Assembly (NCBI GenBank): GCA_003020925.1
Contig: PXRT01000013.1
Span: 1 to 64,000, forward strand
Reading direction: 5' to 3'
DNA: 64,000 bases
Source: Halobacteriales archaeon QS_6_64_34
Lineage (GTDB): Archaea > Halobacteriota > Halobacteria > Halobacteriales > Haloarculaceae
Part shown: piece by piece, positions 51,671 to 60,254 of the stretch
Layout of the letters: every line of letters starts with the position of its first letter
How positions within the stretch are numbered: position 1 is the stretch's first letter
Notes under the pieces: model-generated
Seen by the model: only the letters and a program-made list of their open reading frames with translations
Told to the model about the DNA's origin: nothing
Databases searched by the model: none
Position numbers and translations under genes: made by a program

Positions 51671-51698
51671 CAGGTGGGATGGCTACTCTCAAAGGAGT

Positions 51699-52328
51699 AT
51701 GGTCAACCGGCTCCGCACGGGCATCGACGTCCTCGACCGGAAGCTCGACGGTGGTATCCCAGCGGGGAGCATCGTCGCGCTGACGGCCCAGCCGGCGAGC
51801 CAGGCGGAGCTGTTCCTCTATGAACTGACCGCCACGCGCGGGACGCTGTGGCTCTCGCTGGACCGCACGGCCGAGTCGGTCATCGCCAGCATCGAGCAGA
51901 CGCCGGTCAACACCGGCGACCCGACGGTTCGACACATCTCCGGGGAGGCCCCGCTGGACAACGCGGGCAAACTCGTCTCGGCGCTGCCCGAGACCTCGAA
52001 TCTCATCGTCGACCCACTCGACGTACTGGAGGCCCAGGAACCCCACTCCCGGTTCCGGGCGTTCATGAACGACCTGCAGAACCACATCGTCAACACGGGG
52101 AGTATGGCAATCTTGCACTGTCTCGACGGCCGCGCGGTCCCGCCGCTTCGGGACACCACCGAACACTTCGCCGACGTCGTCTTCGAACTCAAGACCCACA
52201 CACGGGGCGACGAGGTGGAGAACCGGCTGGCCATCCCCAAGTTCCGTGGCGGCCGCGCACCGAACGACATCATCAAGCTCGACCTGGTCGAACAGGTCAG
52301 CATCGACACCAGCCGGGATATCGCTTAA
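51699..52328 (+). CDS. KaiC/RecA-fold protein lacking a Walker A motif
   Basis: A 209-residue protein: NRLRTGIDVLDRKLDGGIPA (KaiC-like start), then GSIVALTAQPASQAELFLYE where a GxxxxGK[ST] P-loop would be expected but is absent. LWLSLDRTAESVIASIE, NLIVDPLDVLE and MAILHCLDGR correspond to the Walker B and later strands. It is therefore probably not an ordinary ATPase; it may bind the ATPase-competent ParA-like protein encoded just upstream. Similar proteins are common in haloarchaea and uncharacterised. Confidence 0.72.
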   Translation: MVNRLRTGIDVLDRKLDGGIPAGSIVALTAQPASQAELFLYELTATRGTLWLSLDRTAESVIASIEQTPVNTGDPTVRHISGEAPLDNAGKLVSALPETSNLIVDPLDVLEAQEPHSRFRAFMNDLQNHIVNTGSMAILHCLDGRAVPPLRDTTEHFADVVFELKTHTRGDEVENRLAIPKFRGGRAPNDIIKLDLVEQVSIDTSRDIA

Positions 52329-52386
52329 CCACTTTTTGCACAGTCACTCACCGAGCAGCGAACAGCACAAAAGCGCGAGTTAGTCG

Positions 52387-53346
52387 TTACTCGCCGGCGT
52401 TTTCGAGTTCTTCGGCGATTTCCTCGGCGTCCACGTCAGCGTCCTCGAGTTGCTCCTCGATGTCTCCCAGCCCGCCGCCCATCATGCCGGGCATACCCAT
52501 TCCGCCACCGCCGATTTCCTCCTGGACGATGATGCGGTCGACGCCGAGCAGCTGGGTCAGCTGCTGGGCGATTTGCTGTTTGCCCATCATCCACTGCTGG
52601 TTCATGCTCAGCTGTGGCGTGGCCTCGATGTAGAGGGTGTCCTGTTCGACCTCGACGGTCTCGTACTCGGGCTCCGCTTCGGCGGATTCGCCGCCTTCGT
52701 TCGAGGCGTCATCCGACGCCTCGCTCTCGACGAGTTGCTCTTCTTCGACGGTCTCCTGTTCGAACCAGACGTCGAGTTCCATATCGAGCATCAGCGAGAG
52801 GATGCCCTGGGCCTTCTCCTCGCGGTCAGTGACCTCGCTGACGATTTCGTACTCGTACTCGACGGCCTCGCCGGCGAGCGGGTGGTTGAAATCGACGCGC
52901 GCGCGGCCGCCGATGATGGTCTCCAGACGGCCCTGCTCGCCGTCAATCTGGACCTGGGCGCCGGGGTACCGGTCGTCCTCCTCGATTTTGTCCTTCGAGA
53001 CGGTGCGAACCTGGCTCTCGTCGTACTCGCCGAAGGCGTCCTCGGCGGAGACGGTGACGCTACCCTCGTCGCCGACTTCCTTGCCGAAGATGTCCTGCTC
53101 GACGTCCGGGAAGATGTGGCCTTCCCCCAGCACGATGGTTCGTGGGCCCCACTCCTGCTGGTCGGTGTCGATACCTTCCTCGTCGGCGACGTCCTCGTCG
53201 GTCGTGTCGACGAGGCTGCCCTCGTCTACGGTGCGTGCGGTGTAGGCGAGTTTGATGACGTCGCCGGACTGGAATCCGCTCTCGGGCTCTTCGTCGGCCG
53301 CGTCGTCCTCAACGTCTTCTACTTCGGCCTCGGAGTCGTTGCTCAT
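52387..53346 (-). CDS. FKBP-type peptidyl-prolyl isomerase (SlyD-like) with Met/Gly-rich tail
   Basis: A 319-residue protein with an acidic N-terminus (residues 1-25), an FKBP domain with a chaperone insert (DVIKLAYTARTVDEGSLVDT, GPRTIVLGEGHIFPDVEQDI, VTVSAEDAFGEYDESQVRTV, RARVDFNHPLAGEAVEYEYE), and a second domain. The C-terminal segment has EIGGGGMGMPGMMGGGLGDI followed by an acidic helix. Archaeal SlyD-like FKBPs are folding catalysts and chaperones. The Met/Gly-rich tail may bind hydrophobic or metal ligands, by analogy only. Confidence 0.87.
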   Translation of the reverse strand: MSNDSEAEVEDVEDDAADEEPESGFQSGDVIKLAYTARTVDEGSLVDTTDEDVADEEGIDTDQQEWGPRTIVLGEGHIFPDVEQDIFGKEVGDEGSVTVSAEDAFGEYDESQVRTVSKDKIEEDDRYPGAQVQIDGEQGRLETIIGGRARVDFNHPLAGEAVEYEYEIVSEVTDREEKAQGILSLMLDMELDVWFEQETVEEEQLVESEASDDASNEGGESAEAEPEYETVEVEQDTLYIEATPQLSMNQQWMMGKQQIAQQLTQLLGVDRIIVQEEIGGGGMGMPGMMGGGLGDIEEQLEDADVDAEEIAEELENAGE

Positions 53347-53414
53347 ACCCCGAAAGACTGCCGTGGCACTCTTAAGAACAACGTTTCGGGCCGACCCCTA
53401 CGACAGCGGCCGGC

Positions 53415-54446
53415 TCACGTCGCGTCGGCGTGTTCGGCGAGGATAGCGTCGAGTTTCGCCCTATCGATATTCCGGCCCGAGACCGGGACGACGACCGTCT
53501 CGCCGGCGATGTCGTCCGCTTCGAGCGCGGCCGCGACCGCGGTCCCGCAGGCCCCCTCCATGACGATGCGTTCCTCGGTGAACAGCCGCGCAACGGCGTC
53601 GCCGATGGCGTCCTCCGAGACCAGTTCGAAGTCACCCAGCCCGTCCCTGAGCAGTTCCATCGTCAGCGCGAAGGGGACCCGCGTGGCGACGCCCTCGGCG
53701 CTCGTTTCCATCCGGTCGTGTGGTGCCAGCGTGTCCTCGTGGTAGGCCCGATGCATCGCCGGCGCGGCGGCCGACTGGACGCCGACGATATCGGCGTCGG
53801 TCAGCGCGCCGACGGTGAGACAGTAGCCGACGGCCGCAGTCCCCCCGCCGACCGGGCAGTAGAGCCGGTCGACCTCGGGCAGTTCCTCGACCACTTCCAG
53901 CCCGGCGGTGCCGACGCCGGCAAGCAGTTTCGGCTCGTTGCCGGAGTGGACATAGCGCTTGCCGCTCTCGACGGCGAGCGATTCGACGCGTTCGCGGGCG
54001 GCGTCGTAGTCCGGGCCGTGTCTGACGACGTCGGCGCCCAGTTGTTCCATAGCCCTGACCTTCCCCGCGTTTGCGTCCTCGGGCACGCCGATGGTGACGG
54101 GCACCCCGAACTCCCGGCCGGCCCACGCGACGGAGAGCCCGTGGTTGCCGGAACTGGCCGCGAGAACGCCCCGGTCGCGGAACTCCGCGTCCAGCGTGGC
54201 GAGCAGATTGACACCGCCCCGGACCTTGAACGCGCCCGTCGGCAGCGTGTCCTCGCGCTTGAGGTAGACGTCGGCTTCGGTGGCCACAGAGAGGTGTTCG
54301 CTTCGGACCAGCGGCGTCTCGGGGAGATACCGCGAGACGACCTTCCGCGCTCGGGCCACGTCGGCCGTCGTCGGGGGCTCCAAGTCGTGATACGGGAAGA
54401 CGGTCGTGTCGTCGGGTGACTCGACCGGCTCGTAGCGACCGTCCAT
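53415..54446 (-). CDS. Threonine dehydratase-like PLP enzyme
   Basis: The 343-residue fold-type II PLP enzyme has LPTGAFKVRGGVNLLATLDA with the Schiff-base Lys (SFKxRG type), VLAASSGNHGLSVAWAGREF (substrate SSGNHG loop), VGGGTAAVGY for phosphate and VPVSGRNID. There is no regulatory ACT domain, so it is the short, catabolic-type form (serine/threonine ammonia-lyase). The ATG at 54444-54446 (MDGRYEP) is chosen. Serine racemase is an alternative. Confidence 0.87.
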   Translation of the reverse strand: MDGRYEPVESPDDTTVFPYHDLEPPTTADVARARKVVSRYLPETPLVRSEHLSVATEADVYLKREDTLPTGAFKVRGGVNLLATLDAEFRDRGVLAASSGNHGLSVAWAGREFGVPVTIGVPEDANAGKVRAMEQLGADVVRHGPDYDAARERVESLAVESGKRYVHSGNEPKLLAGVGTAGLEVVEELPEVDRLYCPVGGGTAAVGYCLTVGALTDADIVGVQSAAAPAMHRAYHEDTLAPHDRMETSAEGVATRVPFALTMELLRDGLGDFELVSEDAIGDAVARLFTEERIVMEGACGTAVAAALEADDIAGETVVVPVSGRNIDRAKLDAILAEHADAT

Positions 54447-54577
54447 ACCCCTACCCCGGGAGCGCACACAGTAAAACTCGCGGTCTCCCTGTGTGTCACT
54501 GTGGCTGCCACGCAGTGGCAGGGACCATCGCGGCCGCTATGACACCGTTTTTCACCGCCGGCACCGACGGGAGCGGT

Positions 54578-55120
54578 ATGTACGAAGTCGAAGTGAAAGT
54601 CGCCGCCGACCTGGCCGCCGTCGCCGAGCGCCTCGACGAACTGGGCGCCACGCAGACGAGCGACGTCGTGCAGGTCGACACGTACTACGACGCGCCACAC
54701 CGGAACTTCGCCGAGACCGACGAGGCGCTGCGGGTCCGCCGCGAGACCCGCGCTGGCGAGACCGAGGCTCGAATCACGTACAAGGGACCGCTGGTCGAGG
54801 CCGAGTCCAAGACCCGCGAGGAGTTCGAGACCGCCGTCGACGACGGCGAGACGGTAGACATCATCTTCGAGAAGCTGGGCTTTGCCCCGGCCGCGACCGT
54901 CGAGAAGGACCGCCGGTGCTACCGGTACGACGGCTATACGGTGACGTTAGACGCCGTCGAGGGCGTGGGCGAGTTCGTCGAAGTGGAGACCGAAACCGAC
55001 GAGGACGGCGTCGAGCGGGCCCGAGAGGGGGCCTACGACGTACTGCGTGAGCTGGGACTCGACCCTGAGTCTCAGATACAGACATCGTATCTCGGCATGC
55101 TGCTCGATGATTCCTCGTAG
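54578..55120 (+). CDS. cyaB: CYTH-domain protein (class IV adenylate cyclase/triphosphatase-like)
   Basis: A 180-residue CYTH protein: MYEVEVKVAADLAAVAERLD (ExExK at the start), VDTYYDAPHRNFAETDEALR, RVRRETRAGETEARITYKGP and FVEVETETDED. These charged residues form the triphosphate tunnel. Archaeal members are called CyaB but are often thiamine- or inorganic-triphosphatases; the substrate is not clear. Start chosen at the first codon giving the ExExK motif. Confidence 0.85.
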   Translation: MYEVEVKVAADLAAVAERLDELGATQTSDVVQVDTYYDAPHRNFAETDEALRVRRETRAGETEARITYKGPLVEAESKTREEFETAVDDGETVDIIFEKLGFAPAATVEKDRRCYRYDGYTVTLDAVEGVGEFVEVETETDEDGVERAREGAYDVLRELGLDPESQIQTSYLGMLLDDSS

Positions 55121-55182
55121 TAATCTTTCCGTGGCGAGCGGTTCCCGTAAGTTATAGAAGCGGTCACAGCAAAGAGCGACCA

Positions 55183-56385
55183 ATGAGCGAGCAGAACATC
55201 CACGTCGCCCCCGAGAGCGGGCTCGCAGTCGAGGAGCAAAACGTCGAAATCGTCGAGCGAAAGGGCATCGGCCACCCCGATTCTATCTGTGACGGGGTCG
55301 CCGAGAGCGTCTCCCGCGCGCTCGCACAGACGTACATCGACCGCTTCGGGAAGGTGCTGCACTACAACACCGACGAGACCCAGCTCGTGGCCGGCACCGC
55401 CGCGCCGGCCTACGGGGGCGGCGAGGTGCTCGAACCCATCTATCTGCTCGTGGTCGGGCGAGCGACGAAGACCTACGACGGCGAGCGCATCCCCGCCGAG
55501 ACCATCGCGCTGCGGGCCGCCCGGGAGTATCTGGGCGAGAACTTCCCGCATCTGGACCTCGGGACCGACATCGTCGTCGACGTGGAGTTCGGCGAGGGTT
55601 CGGGCGACCTCCAGACCGTCTTCGGCGAGGAGGAAGTGGTTCCCAACGCCAACGACACGAGCTACGGGGTCGGCCACGCGCCCTTCTCGGAGGTCGAGCA
55701 AATCGTCGCGGACACGGAGCGCAAGCTCACCGGCGAGTACGCCGCCGAAAACCCCGTCGTCGGCCAGGACGTAAAGGTGATGGGCAAGCGCGAGGGCGAC
55801 CACATCGACGTCACCGTCGCCGTCGCGATGGTCGACGAGTACGTCGCGGACTTGGCGGCGTACAAACAGGCCGTCGAGGACGTCCGCAGCTACGTCGCCG
55901 ACCTGGCGAGGGAGTACACCGACCGCGAGGTGAGCGTCTTCGTCAACACCGCCGACGACTACGACGAGGAGTCCATCTATCTCACCGTCACGGGGACGAG
56001 CGCCGAGCAGGGCGACGACGGCTCCGTCGGTCGGGGCAACCGCGCCAACGGCCTCATCACGCCGAATCGGCCGATGAGCATGGAAGCCACCTCCGGCAAG
56101 AACCCGGTCAACCACATCGGGAAGATATACAACCTCCTCTCGACCCAAATCGCCCAGTCCGTCGCCGACGACGTCGACGGTATCCGCCAGGTGCAGGTCC
56201 GCCTGCTCTCCCAAATCGGCTCGCCCATCGACCAGCCCCACGTCGCCGACGCGATGGTCGTCACCGACGAGGGCGTCGCCGTCGGCGACATCGAGGAGGA
56301 GGTCCGGGCCACAGTCGACGCGGAGCTGGCCGACGTGACCGGGATGACCCGCAAGGTCATCGCCGGCGAACTCTCGACGTTCTGA
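55183..56385 (+). CDS. mat: S-adenosylmethionine synthetase, archaeal type
   Basis: It makes SAM from methionine and ATP. The 400-residue protein is the archaeal MAT, divergent from bacterial Met[61 protein letters not shown] and [20 protein letters not shown]. Normal length. Supplies SAM to the several methyltransferases in this region and complements the MetE pair at 22-24 kb. Confidence 0.95.
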   Translation: MSEQNIHVAPESGLAVEEQNVEIVERKGIGHPDSICDGVAESVSRALAQTYIDRFGKVLHYNTDETQLVAGTAAPAYGGGEVLEPIYLLVVGRATKTYDGERIPAETIALRAAREYLGENFPHLDLGTDIVVDVEFGEGSGDLQTVFGEEEVVPNANDTSYGVGHAPFSEVEQIVADTERKLTGEYAAENPVVGQDVKVMGKREGDHIDVTVAVAMVDEYVADLAAYKQAVEDVRSYVADLAREYTDREVSVFVNTADDYDEESIYLTVTGTSAEQGDDGSVGRGNRANGLITPNRPMSMEATSGKNPVNHIGKIYNLLSTQIAQSVADDVDGIRQVQVRLLSQIGSPIDQPHVADAMVVTDEGVAVGDIEEEVRATVDAELADVTGMTRKVIAGELSTF

Positions 56386-56430
56386 GAGAGCGAGCGACAC
56401 CCCTTTATCTCCCGTCAGGTAACTGCCGAT

Positions 56431-57618
56431 ATGCACCCGCCCGAGCCAGACGTCGTGCTCGTCCGCCACGGCGAGCTGGGCGTCAAAAGCGAGCAGGTCC
56501 GCCGGAAGATGGAGGCCCGGCTGGCCGCGAACCTCCGGGCGATGGTCGACGCCCGAGGCCTGGCGGGCGACGTCGAGGTCAGGCGCAACCGCCTGTTCGT
56601 CCACACCGACGAGCCCGACGCGGTCGCGGATGCGGCCGCCGACACCTTCGGTGTCGTCTCGGCCTCGCCAGCACGAACCGTTGAGCCGACCCTCGAGGCC
56701 ATCGAGGCCGCACTCATCGGGGCGACCGACGCGGGCTACGACAGCGGACGTTTCGCCGTCGACGCCACGCGGGCCGGCCCCAGCGACGCGCATCCCTTCG
56801 CCAGCACCGACATCGAATCCGAATGCGGCGCGGCGGTGTGGGACGCTATCGAGTCACTGGGCGGCGAGCCCGAGGTCGACCTGGACGACCCCGATTTCAC
56901 CGTCTACGTCGAGTGCCGGCGCGAGGCGGCCTACGTCTTCCTGGAGAAACGCGCGGGACCGGGCGGGCTCCCGCTTGGCACCCAGCGGCCAGTCGTCGCA
57001 CTCGTCAGCGGCGGCATCGACTCGCCGGTCGCCGCCTGGAAGCTGATGGCCCGTGGCTGTCCCGTGGTCCCGGTGTACGTCGACCTGGGCGACTACGGCG
57101 GCCCGGACCACCGGGCGCGAGCGCGGGCGACCGTCGAGCGGCTGGCCGACTACGCGCCGAGCGAGGAACTGGCCATACACGTCGTCGACGCCGGCGACGT
57201 GGTGGCCGAACTCGAACGCGAGATGAGTGCCCTGCGGATGCTCGCACTGCGACGGTTCATGCTCGCGACGGCCGAGGCCGTCGCAAAATCGGAGAACGCT
57301 GTCGGTATCGTGACCGGCGAGGCCATCGGTCAAAAGTCCAGTCAGACGAGCGCAAACATCGCCGTGACCGACGCCGCGACGGGCCTCCCGGTCCACCGAC
57401 CGCTGGTGGCGACCGACAAATCCGCGATAACGCAGCTCGCTCGCCGTATCGGCACGTTCGAGGACGCCACCGTCGACACCGGCTGCAACCGGGTCGCGCC
57501 GGAACTGCCCGAGACGAACGCCGACCTCGACGCTGTTGTGGCGGCCGAACCGGACGACCTCTTCGAGCGAGCCCGGGCGTGTGCGTCGGCCCGCGAGGTC
57601 GTCCCTATCGAAAGGTAA
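56431..57618 (+). CDS. thiI: ThiI-like tRNA 4-thiouridine synthase
   Basis: The 395-residue protein has an N-terminal ferredoxin-like/THUMP region (VLVRHGELGVKSEQVRRKME; VECRREAAYVFLEKRAGPGG) and a PP-loop ATP pyrophosphatase domain (VALVSGGIDSPVAAWKLM near residue 190, with ITGEAIGQKSSQT-like GEAIGQKSSQTSANIAVTDA). A rhodanese domain is absent, as is common in archaeal ThiI. It probably adenylates U8 of tRNA for thiolation. Confidence 0.9.
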   Translation: MHPPEPDVVLVRHGELGVKSEQVRRKMEARLAANLRAMVDARGLAGDVEVRRNRLFVHTDEPDAVADAAADTFGVVSASPARTVEPTLEAIEAALIGATDAGYDSGRFAVDATRAGPSDAHPFASTDIESECGAAVWDAIESLGGEPEVDLDDPDFTVYVECRREAAYVFLEKRAGPGGLPLGTQRPVVALVSGGIDSPVAAWKLMARGCPVVPVYVDLGDYGGPDHRARARATVERLADYAPSEELAIHVVDAGDVVAELEREMSALRMLALRRFMLATAEAVAKSENAVGIVTGEAIGQKSSQTSANIAVTDAATGLPVHRPLVATDKSAITQLARRIGTFEDATVDTGCNRVAPELPETNADLDAVVAAEPDDLFERARACASAREVVPIER

Positions 57619-57644
57619 ATCTCCGGGGCGCCACAGGTTCGGAT

Positions 57645-58172
57645 ATGTCCCAGGTGTGTCTCGTCGGGAGCGAGGACGTGAACCTCCGGTATGAGTTGCT
57701 CTCCCGCGAGACCGCGCGCGACGCCTTAGTCACCTACGACCTCAGGGAGCCCTTCGAGAACACGCTCCAGCTCGAAACCGTGAGTCTGGGGGCGGCGGTC
57801 GCCCTGCTCAACGACCTGAACTGGTATCTCGTCCGCTTCACTAATGCCGCCTTCGTGAAAGTGCCCTCTATCAGCGAGACGGAGTGGCTCTCGCGGGAGC
57901 TGGCGACCGCAATCAGAGACGACGAGATAGCGCCGGCGGAGACGGAGCGGTTCCTGATGGTGTACGGTATCGTCTCGGCCGACGTGGGAGAGCACAGTGT
58001 GGCAGGTGACAGCGGTGACGGCGGAGCGGAGACCGCGACCCGGGACCACCCGCCGAAACTCGTCGAACCGATGCTGTTGACCCGAACCGGCGAGACGATT
58101 CCGGACTACGACCTGCGCGAGGTCGACGAGACGCTCGTCGTCCGTGTCACCGAGGACGAGTTCGGGGCCTGA
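57645..58172 (+). CDS. Conserved haloarchaeal protein (DUF5804-like)
   Basis: A 175-residue protein starting MSQVCLVGSEDVNLRYELLS and continuing LETVSLGAAVALLNDLNWYL, VRFTNAAFVKVPSISETEWL and ERFLMVYGIVSADV. I associate it, from memory, with a Halobacteria-specific family (DUF5804). A poorly conserved acidic insert lies near residues 120-135. It lies 26 bp after thiI and is probably co-transcribed. Function unknown. Confidence 0.72.
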   Translation: MSQVCLVGSEDVNLRYELLSRETARDALVTYDLREPFENTLQLETVSLGAAVALLNDLNWYLVRFTNAAFVKVPSISETEWLSRELATAIRDDEIAPAETERFLMVYGIVSADVGEHSVAGDSGDGGAETATRDHPPKLVEPMLLTRTGETIPDYDLREVDETLVVRVTEDEFGA

Positions 58173-58189
58173 CGGACGGCGATGGGTAG

Positions 58190-59113
58190 CTAGTCGAACA
58201 TGCCGGTCGACATGTACCGCTCGCCGCTGTCCCAGTAGACCGTGACGACGAGGGGGTCGGTGACGCCGTCGGCCAGCAGTTCCTCGGCCACCTCGCGGGC
58301 CGCCAGGTTCGACGCGCCCGAGGACTGGCCGACGAGGATGCCCTCCTCGCGGGCGAGGCGGTGACACTCCGCTTCGGCGTCGTCGAGTTCGACGGTTTTG
58401 ACGTCGTCGAGCAGGTCCACGTCGAGGTTGTCGCTGACGAACCCCGGACCCATCCCCTGGAAGCTGTCCTCGCCGGTGCCGGGCTCCATCCCCGAGAGAA
58501 CGGCGTTGTCGGCGGGTTCGACCGCGACGATGTCCACCGCCGGGAACGCCTCGCGCAGCCGGCGGCCGGTGCCCGTGATGGTGCCGCCGGTGCCGACGCC
58601 GGCGACGAGGGCGTCGACGGTTCGGTCGCCCACCTGCTCGATGACCTCCTCGCCCGTGGTCTCGTAGTGTGCCTGTGGGTTCGCGGGGTTCTCGAACTGC
58701 TTGAGCTGAACGTAGCCGTCGCTGTCGGTCAGCTCGTCGGCCCGGTCCGTGGCGGCCGAGATATCGCCCTCGACCAGCTCGATGTTGGCGCCGTAGGCCT
58801 TCATTATCTCGCGGCGCTCGGGGGACTTCGAGGACGGCATCACCAGTACCACGTCGTACCCCTTCGCCGCGCCGACCATCGCCATCCCGATGCCGGTGTT
58901 GCCACTGGTCGGTTCGACGAGCGTATCGCCCGGGGTGATGACCCCCTCGCGCTCGGCGCGGCCAATCATGAACCGGGCCGGACGGTCCTTCGCGGACCCC
59001 CCTGGATTGAACGATTCGACTTTCGCGGCCACGGTCGCCCCCTCGGGGGCGCGGACCGACACCAGCGGCGAGCCGATTGTCTCGACGATGGACTCGCTGA
59101 GCGTCTCGTGCAT
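58190..59113 (-). CDS. cysK: Cysteine synthase
   Basis: It forms cysteine from O-acetylserine (or O-phosphoserine) and sulfide. The 307-residue fold-type II PLP enzyme has NPGGSAKDRPARFMIGRAER with the PLP Lys near residue 40, EPTSGNTGIGMAMVGAAKGY, GVGTGGTITGTGRRLREAFP (phosphate loop) and GQSSGASNLAA. Normal length. The next 170 bp upstream lead to the MITE at 59284. Confidence 0.93.
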   Translation of the reverse strand: MHETLSESIVETIGSPLVSVRAPEGATVAAKVESFNPGGSAKDRPARFMIGRAEREGVITPGDTLVEPTSGNTGIGMAMVGAAKGYDVVLVMPSSKSPERREIMKAYGANIELVEGDISAATDRADELTDSDGYVQLKQFENPANPQAHYETTGEEVIEQVGDRTVDALVAGVGTGGTITGTGRRLREAFPAVDIVAVEPADNAVLSGMEPGTGEDSFQGMGPGFVSDNLDVDLLDDVKTVELDDAEAECHRLAREEGILVGQSSGASNLAAREVAEELLADGVTDPLVVTVYWDSGERYMSTGMFD

Positions 59114-59222
59114 TGGGCGCGGGTACGCCGTCGCCGGTTAAAACCCCCCGTGGAACCGCCAAGGCCGAGGGGGAGTCCACGGTCCAGGCAGTTCTTTCCG
59201 AAAGCGCGGCCAAGGGACACCA

Positions 59223-59288
59223 ATGAGCGGTGCCGTACAACCTACGTCGCGGCGATACAGCACAACCTGGCCGGTCTCGAAGGGGTAG
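59223..59288 (+). pseudogene. Possible gene start truncated by the MITE
   Basis: ATG at 59223 opens MSGAVQPTSRRYSTTWPVSK G, and the next codon is the TAG in the terminal GGTAGTG of the MITE. The peptide looks like an ordinary N-terminus and is preceded by a T-rich stretch about 27 nt upstream. It may be a gene interrupted by the insertion, but no continuation is visible beyond 59516. Confidence 0.25.
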
Positions 59289-59516
59289 TGTTTAGTTTAG
59301 TAGAAAACACGGAAGAGAGCCAGAAAGCCCCGGCTGGCTTCGGTCGGGGGGCTCGCTGCGCTCCTCGGCCTTTGGCCTGCGGTGCTTACGTCGCCCGCCT
59401 TCCCGAAGCCAGCCACCGGGAGAGCAAGCTCTCCCGAGCAGTCGGCGCACAGCGCCGACAACGCCCCTTTCAGTCCCACCCGCACTGATTACCAAATCGC
59501 CTAACTAAACACCACC
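59284..59516. mobile_element. MITE (repeat family copy 4), single arm
   Basis: The 233-bp element starts GGTAGTGTTTAGTTTAG and ends CCTAACTAAACACCACC (59500-59516); as inverted repeats these agree at 14 of 17 positions. The single arm has the stem GGCTGGCTTCGG (59332-59343) with CCGAAGCCAGCC (59403-59414), the hairpin GGGAGAGCAAGCTCTCCC and GTCGGCGCACAGCGCCGAC. It ends in GCCCCTTTCAGTCCCACCC. The spacer after it (CACTGATTACC) matches the copy 1 spacer, so the second arm was lost. No target duplication is seen. Confidence 0.83.
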
Positions 59517-59564
59517 ACCCTGAGAGCCCCGGGGTTCAAGCCAGTTGCACCGCTACTGGTAGCC

Positions 59565-59957
59565 ATGAGCGAAACCGGACGTCTCGAAACGATGGAGCCG
59601 AACCCGGTCTGGGTCGAGGACGCCTACGCCGACACGGTCGACCTCCTCGCCCATTACCGGACCGAACTGGAGTATCACGTCTGGGGCGGCGACTGGTGCA
59701 AGGACTGTCGGGCACAGCTGCCCGACTTCGGTGCGGCCCTGAAGACGGCGGAGATTCCCGAATCGCGGATTCATCACTACCCGACCGAGAAGGAAGACGA
59801 CGGCTCGAAGACCGGTCCCGGGGTCGAGGAGTACGGCATCGAGTACATCCCGACGGTCGTGGTGGAAAAAGACGGCGAGGAAATCGCCCGCTTCGTCGAG
59901 GAAGAACGGGTGCCCATCGCCGTCTATCTCGCCGACGAAATCCGGGCGGCGCTCTGA
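59565..59957 (+). CDS. Thioredoxin-like protein
   Basis: A 130-residue protein with VWGGDWCKDCRAQLPDFGAA, whose CKDC replaces the CGPC active site near residue 45, and a cis-Pro segment IEYIPTVVVEKDGEEIARFV. The N-terminal 40 residues precede the fold. Probably a cytosolic thiol-disulfide oxidoreductase. The adjacent MITE ends 49 bp upstream, leaving room for only a minimal promoter. Confidence 0.85.
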   Translation: MSETGRLETMEPNPVWVEDAYADTVDLLAHYRTELEYHVWGGDWCKDCRAQLPDFGAALKTAEIPESRIHHYPTEKEDDGSKTGPGVEEYGIEYIPTVVVEKDGEEIARFVEEERVPIAVYLADEIRAAL

Positions 59958-60053
59958 GACAGGGCAGTGTAGCCCCGGACCGATACCGCCACCCGGTACC
60001 CAGCGACCGCGACTGCCGCATACTTTTACCGGCCCCCGGCGAGGAGTTGTCGC

Positions 60054-60178
60054 ATGGATGAAACGTGGCGCGTGCTGGTGCCGACACAGATAGAACCGTC
60101 CGGACCGTCTACGAGGGCGGAGTTCCCCCGTCGACGGTGAACCGCGAGGCTCTCGAGAAACCGGGCGAGACAGCCTAG
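60054..60178 (+). pseudogene. Relic of a D-2-hydroxyacid dehydrogenase gene
   Basis: ATG at 60054 opens MDETWRVLVPTQIEPSGP, which looks like the start of a dehydrogenase of the SerA/GyaR family. In another frame (from 60101) RTVYEGGVPPSTVNREALEK, PGETA and stop resembles the usual C-terminal tail of that family. The roughly 300 residues expected between them are missing. A TATA-like TACTTTTAC (60020-60028) is still present upstream. This is recognised from pattern only. Confidence 0.45.
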
Positions 60179-60219
60179 TCAGTCTGGCGTCGCCTCGTCA
60201 CCGCTCTGGGACGGTAGGA

Positions 60220-60228
60220 ACTATATTA
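60220..60228 (+). promoter_or_regulatory. TATA box for the hybrid kinase gene
   Basis: ACTATATTA lies 27-35 nt upstream of ATG 60255. It overlaps the first possible ATG (60228), so that one cannot be the start of a normal transcript. Confidence 0.6.
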
Positions 60229-60254
60229 TGTCAAGCTACATCTATACGGAAAGT

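Noticed and set aside
55072-56793. 573-codon frame antisense to the MAT gene
   Set aside because: The sense strand carries a complete SAM synthetase. The antisense product is Val/Asp/Gly-rich without motifs, a codon-bias shadow.
57726-59240. 504-codon minus-strand frame over cysK
   Set aside because: A frame-shifted shadow of cysK with Arg/Gly-rich low-complexity translation; not a gene.
59284-59516. Target-site duplication around MITE copy 4
   Set aside because: The eight bases on the two sides (CTCGAAGG and ACCCTGAG) do not match, unlike copy 2. Either it decayed or the ends recombined.
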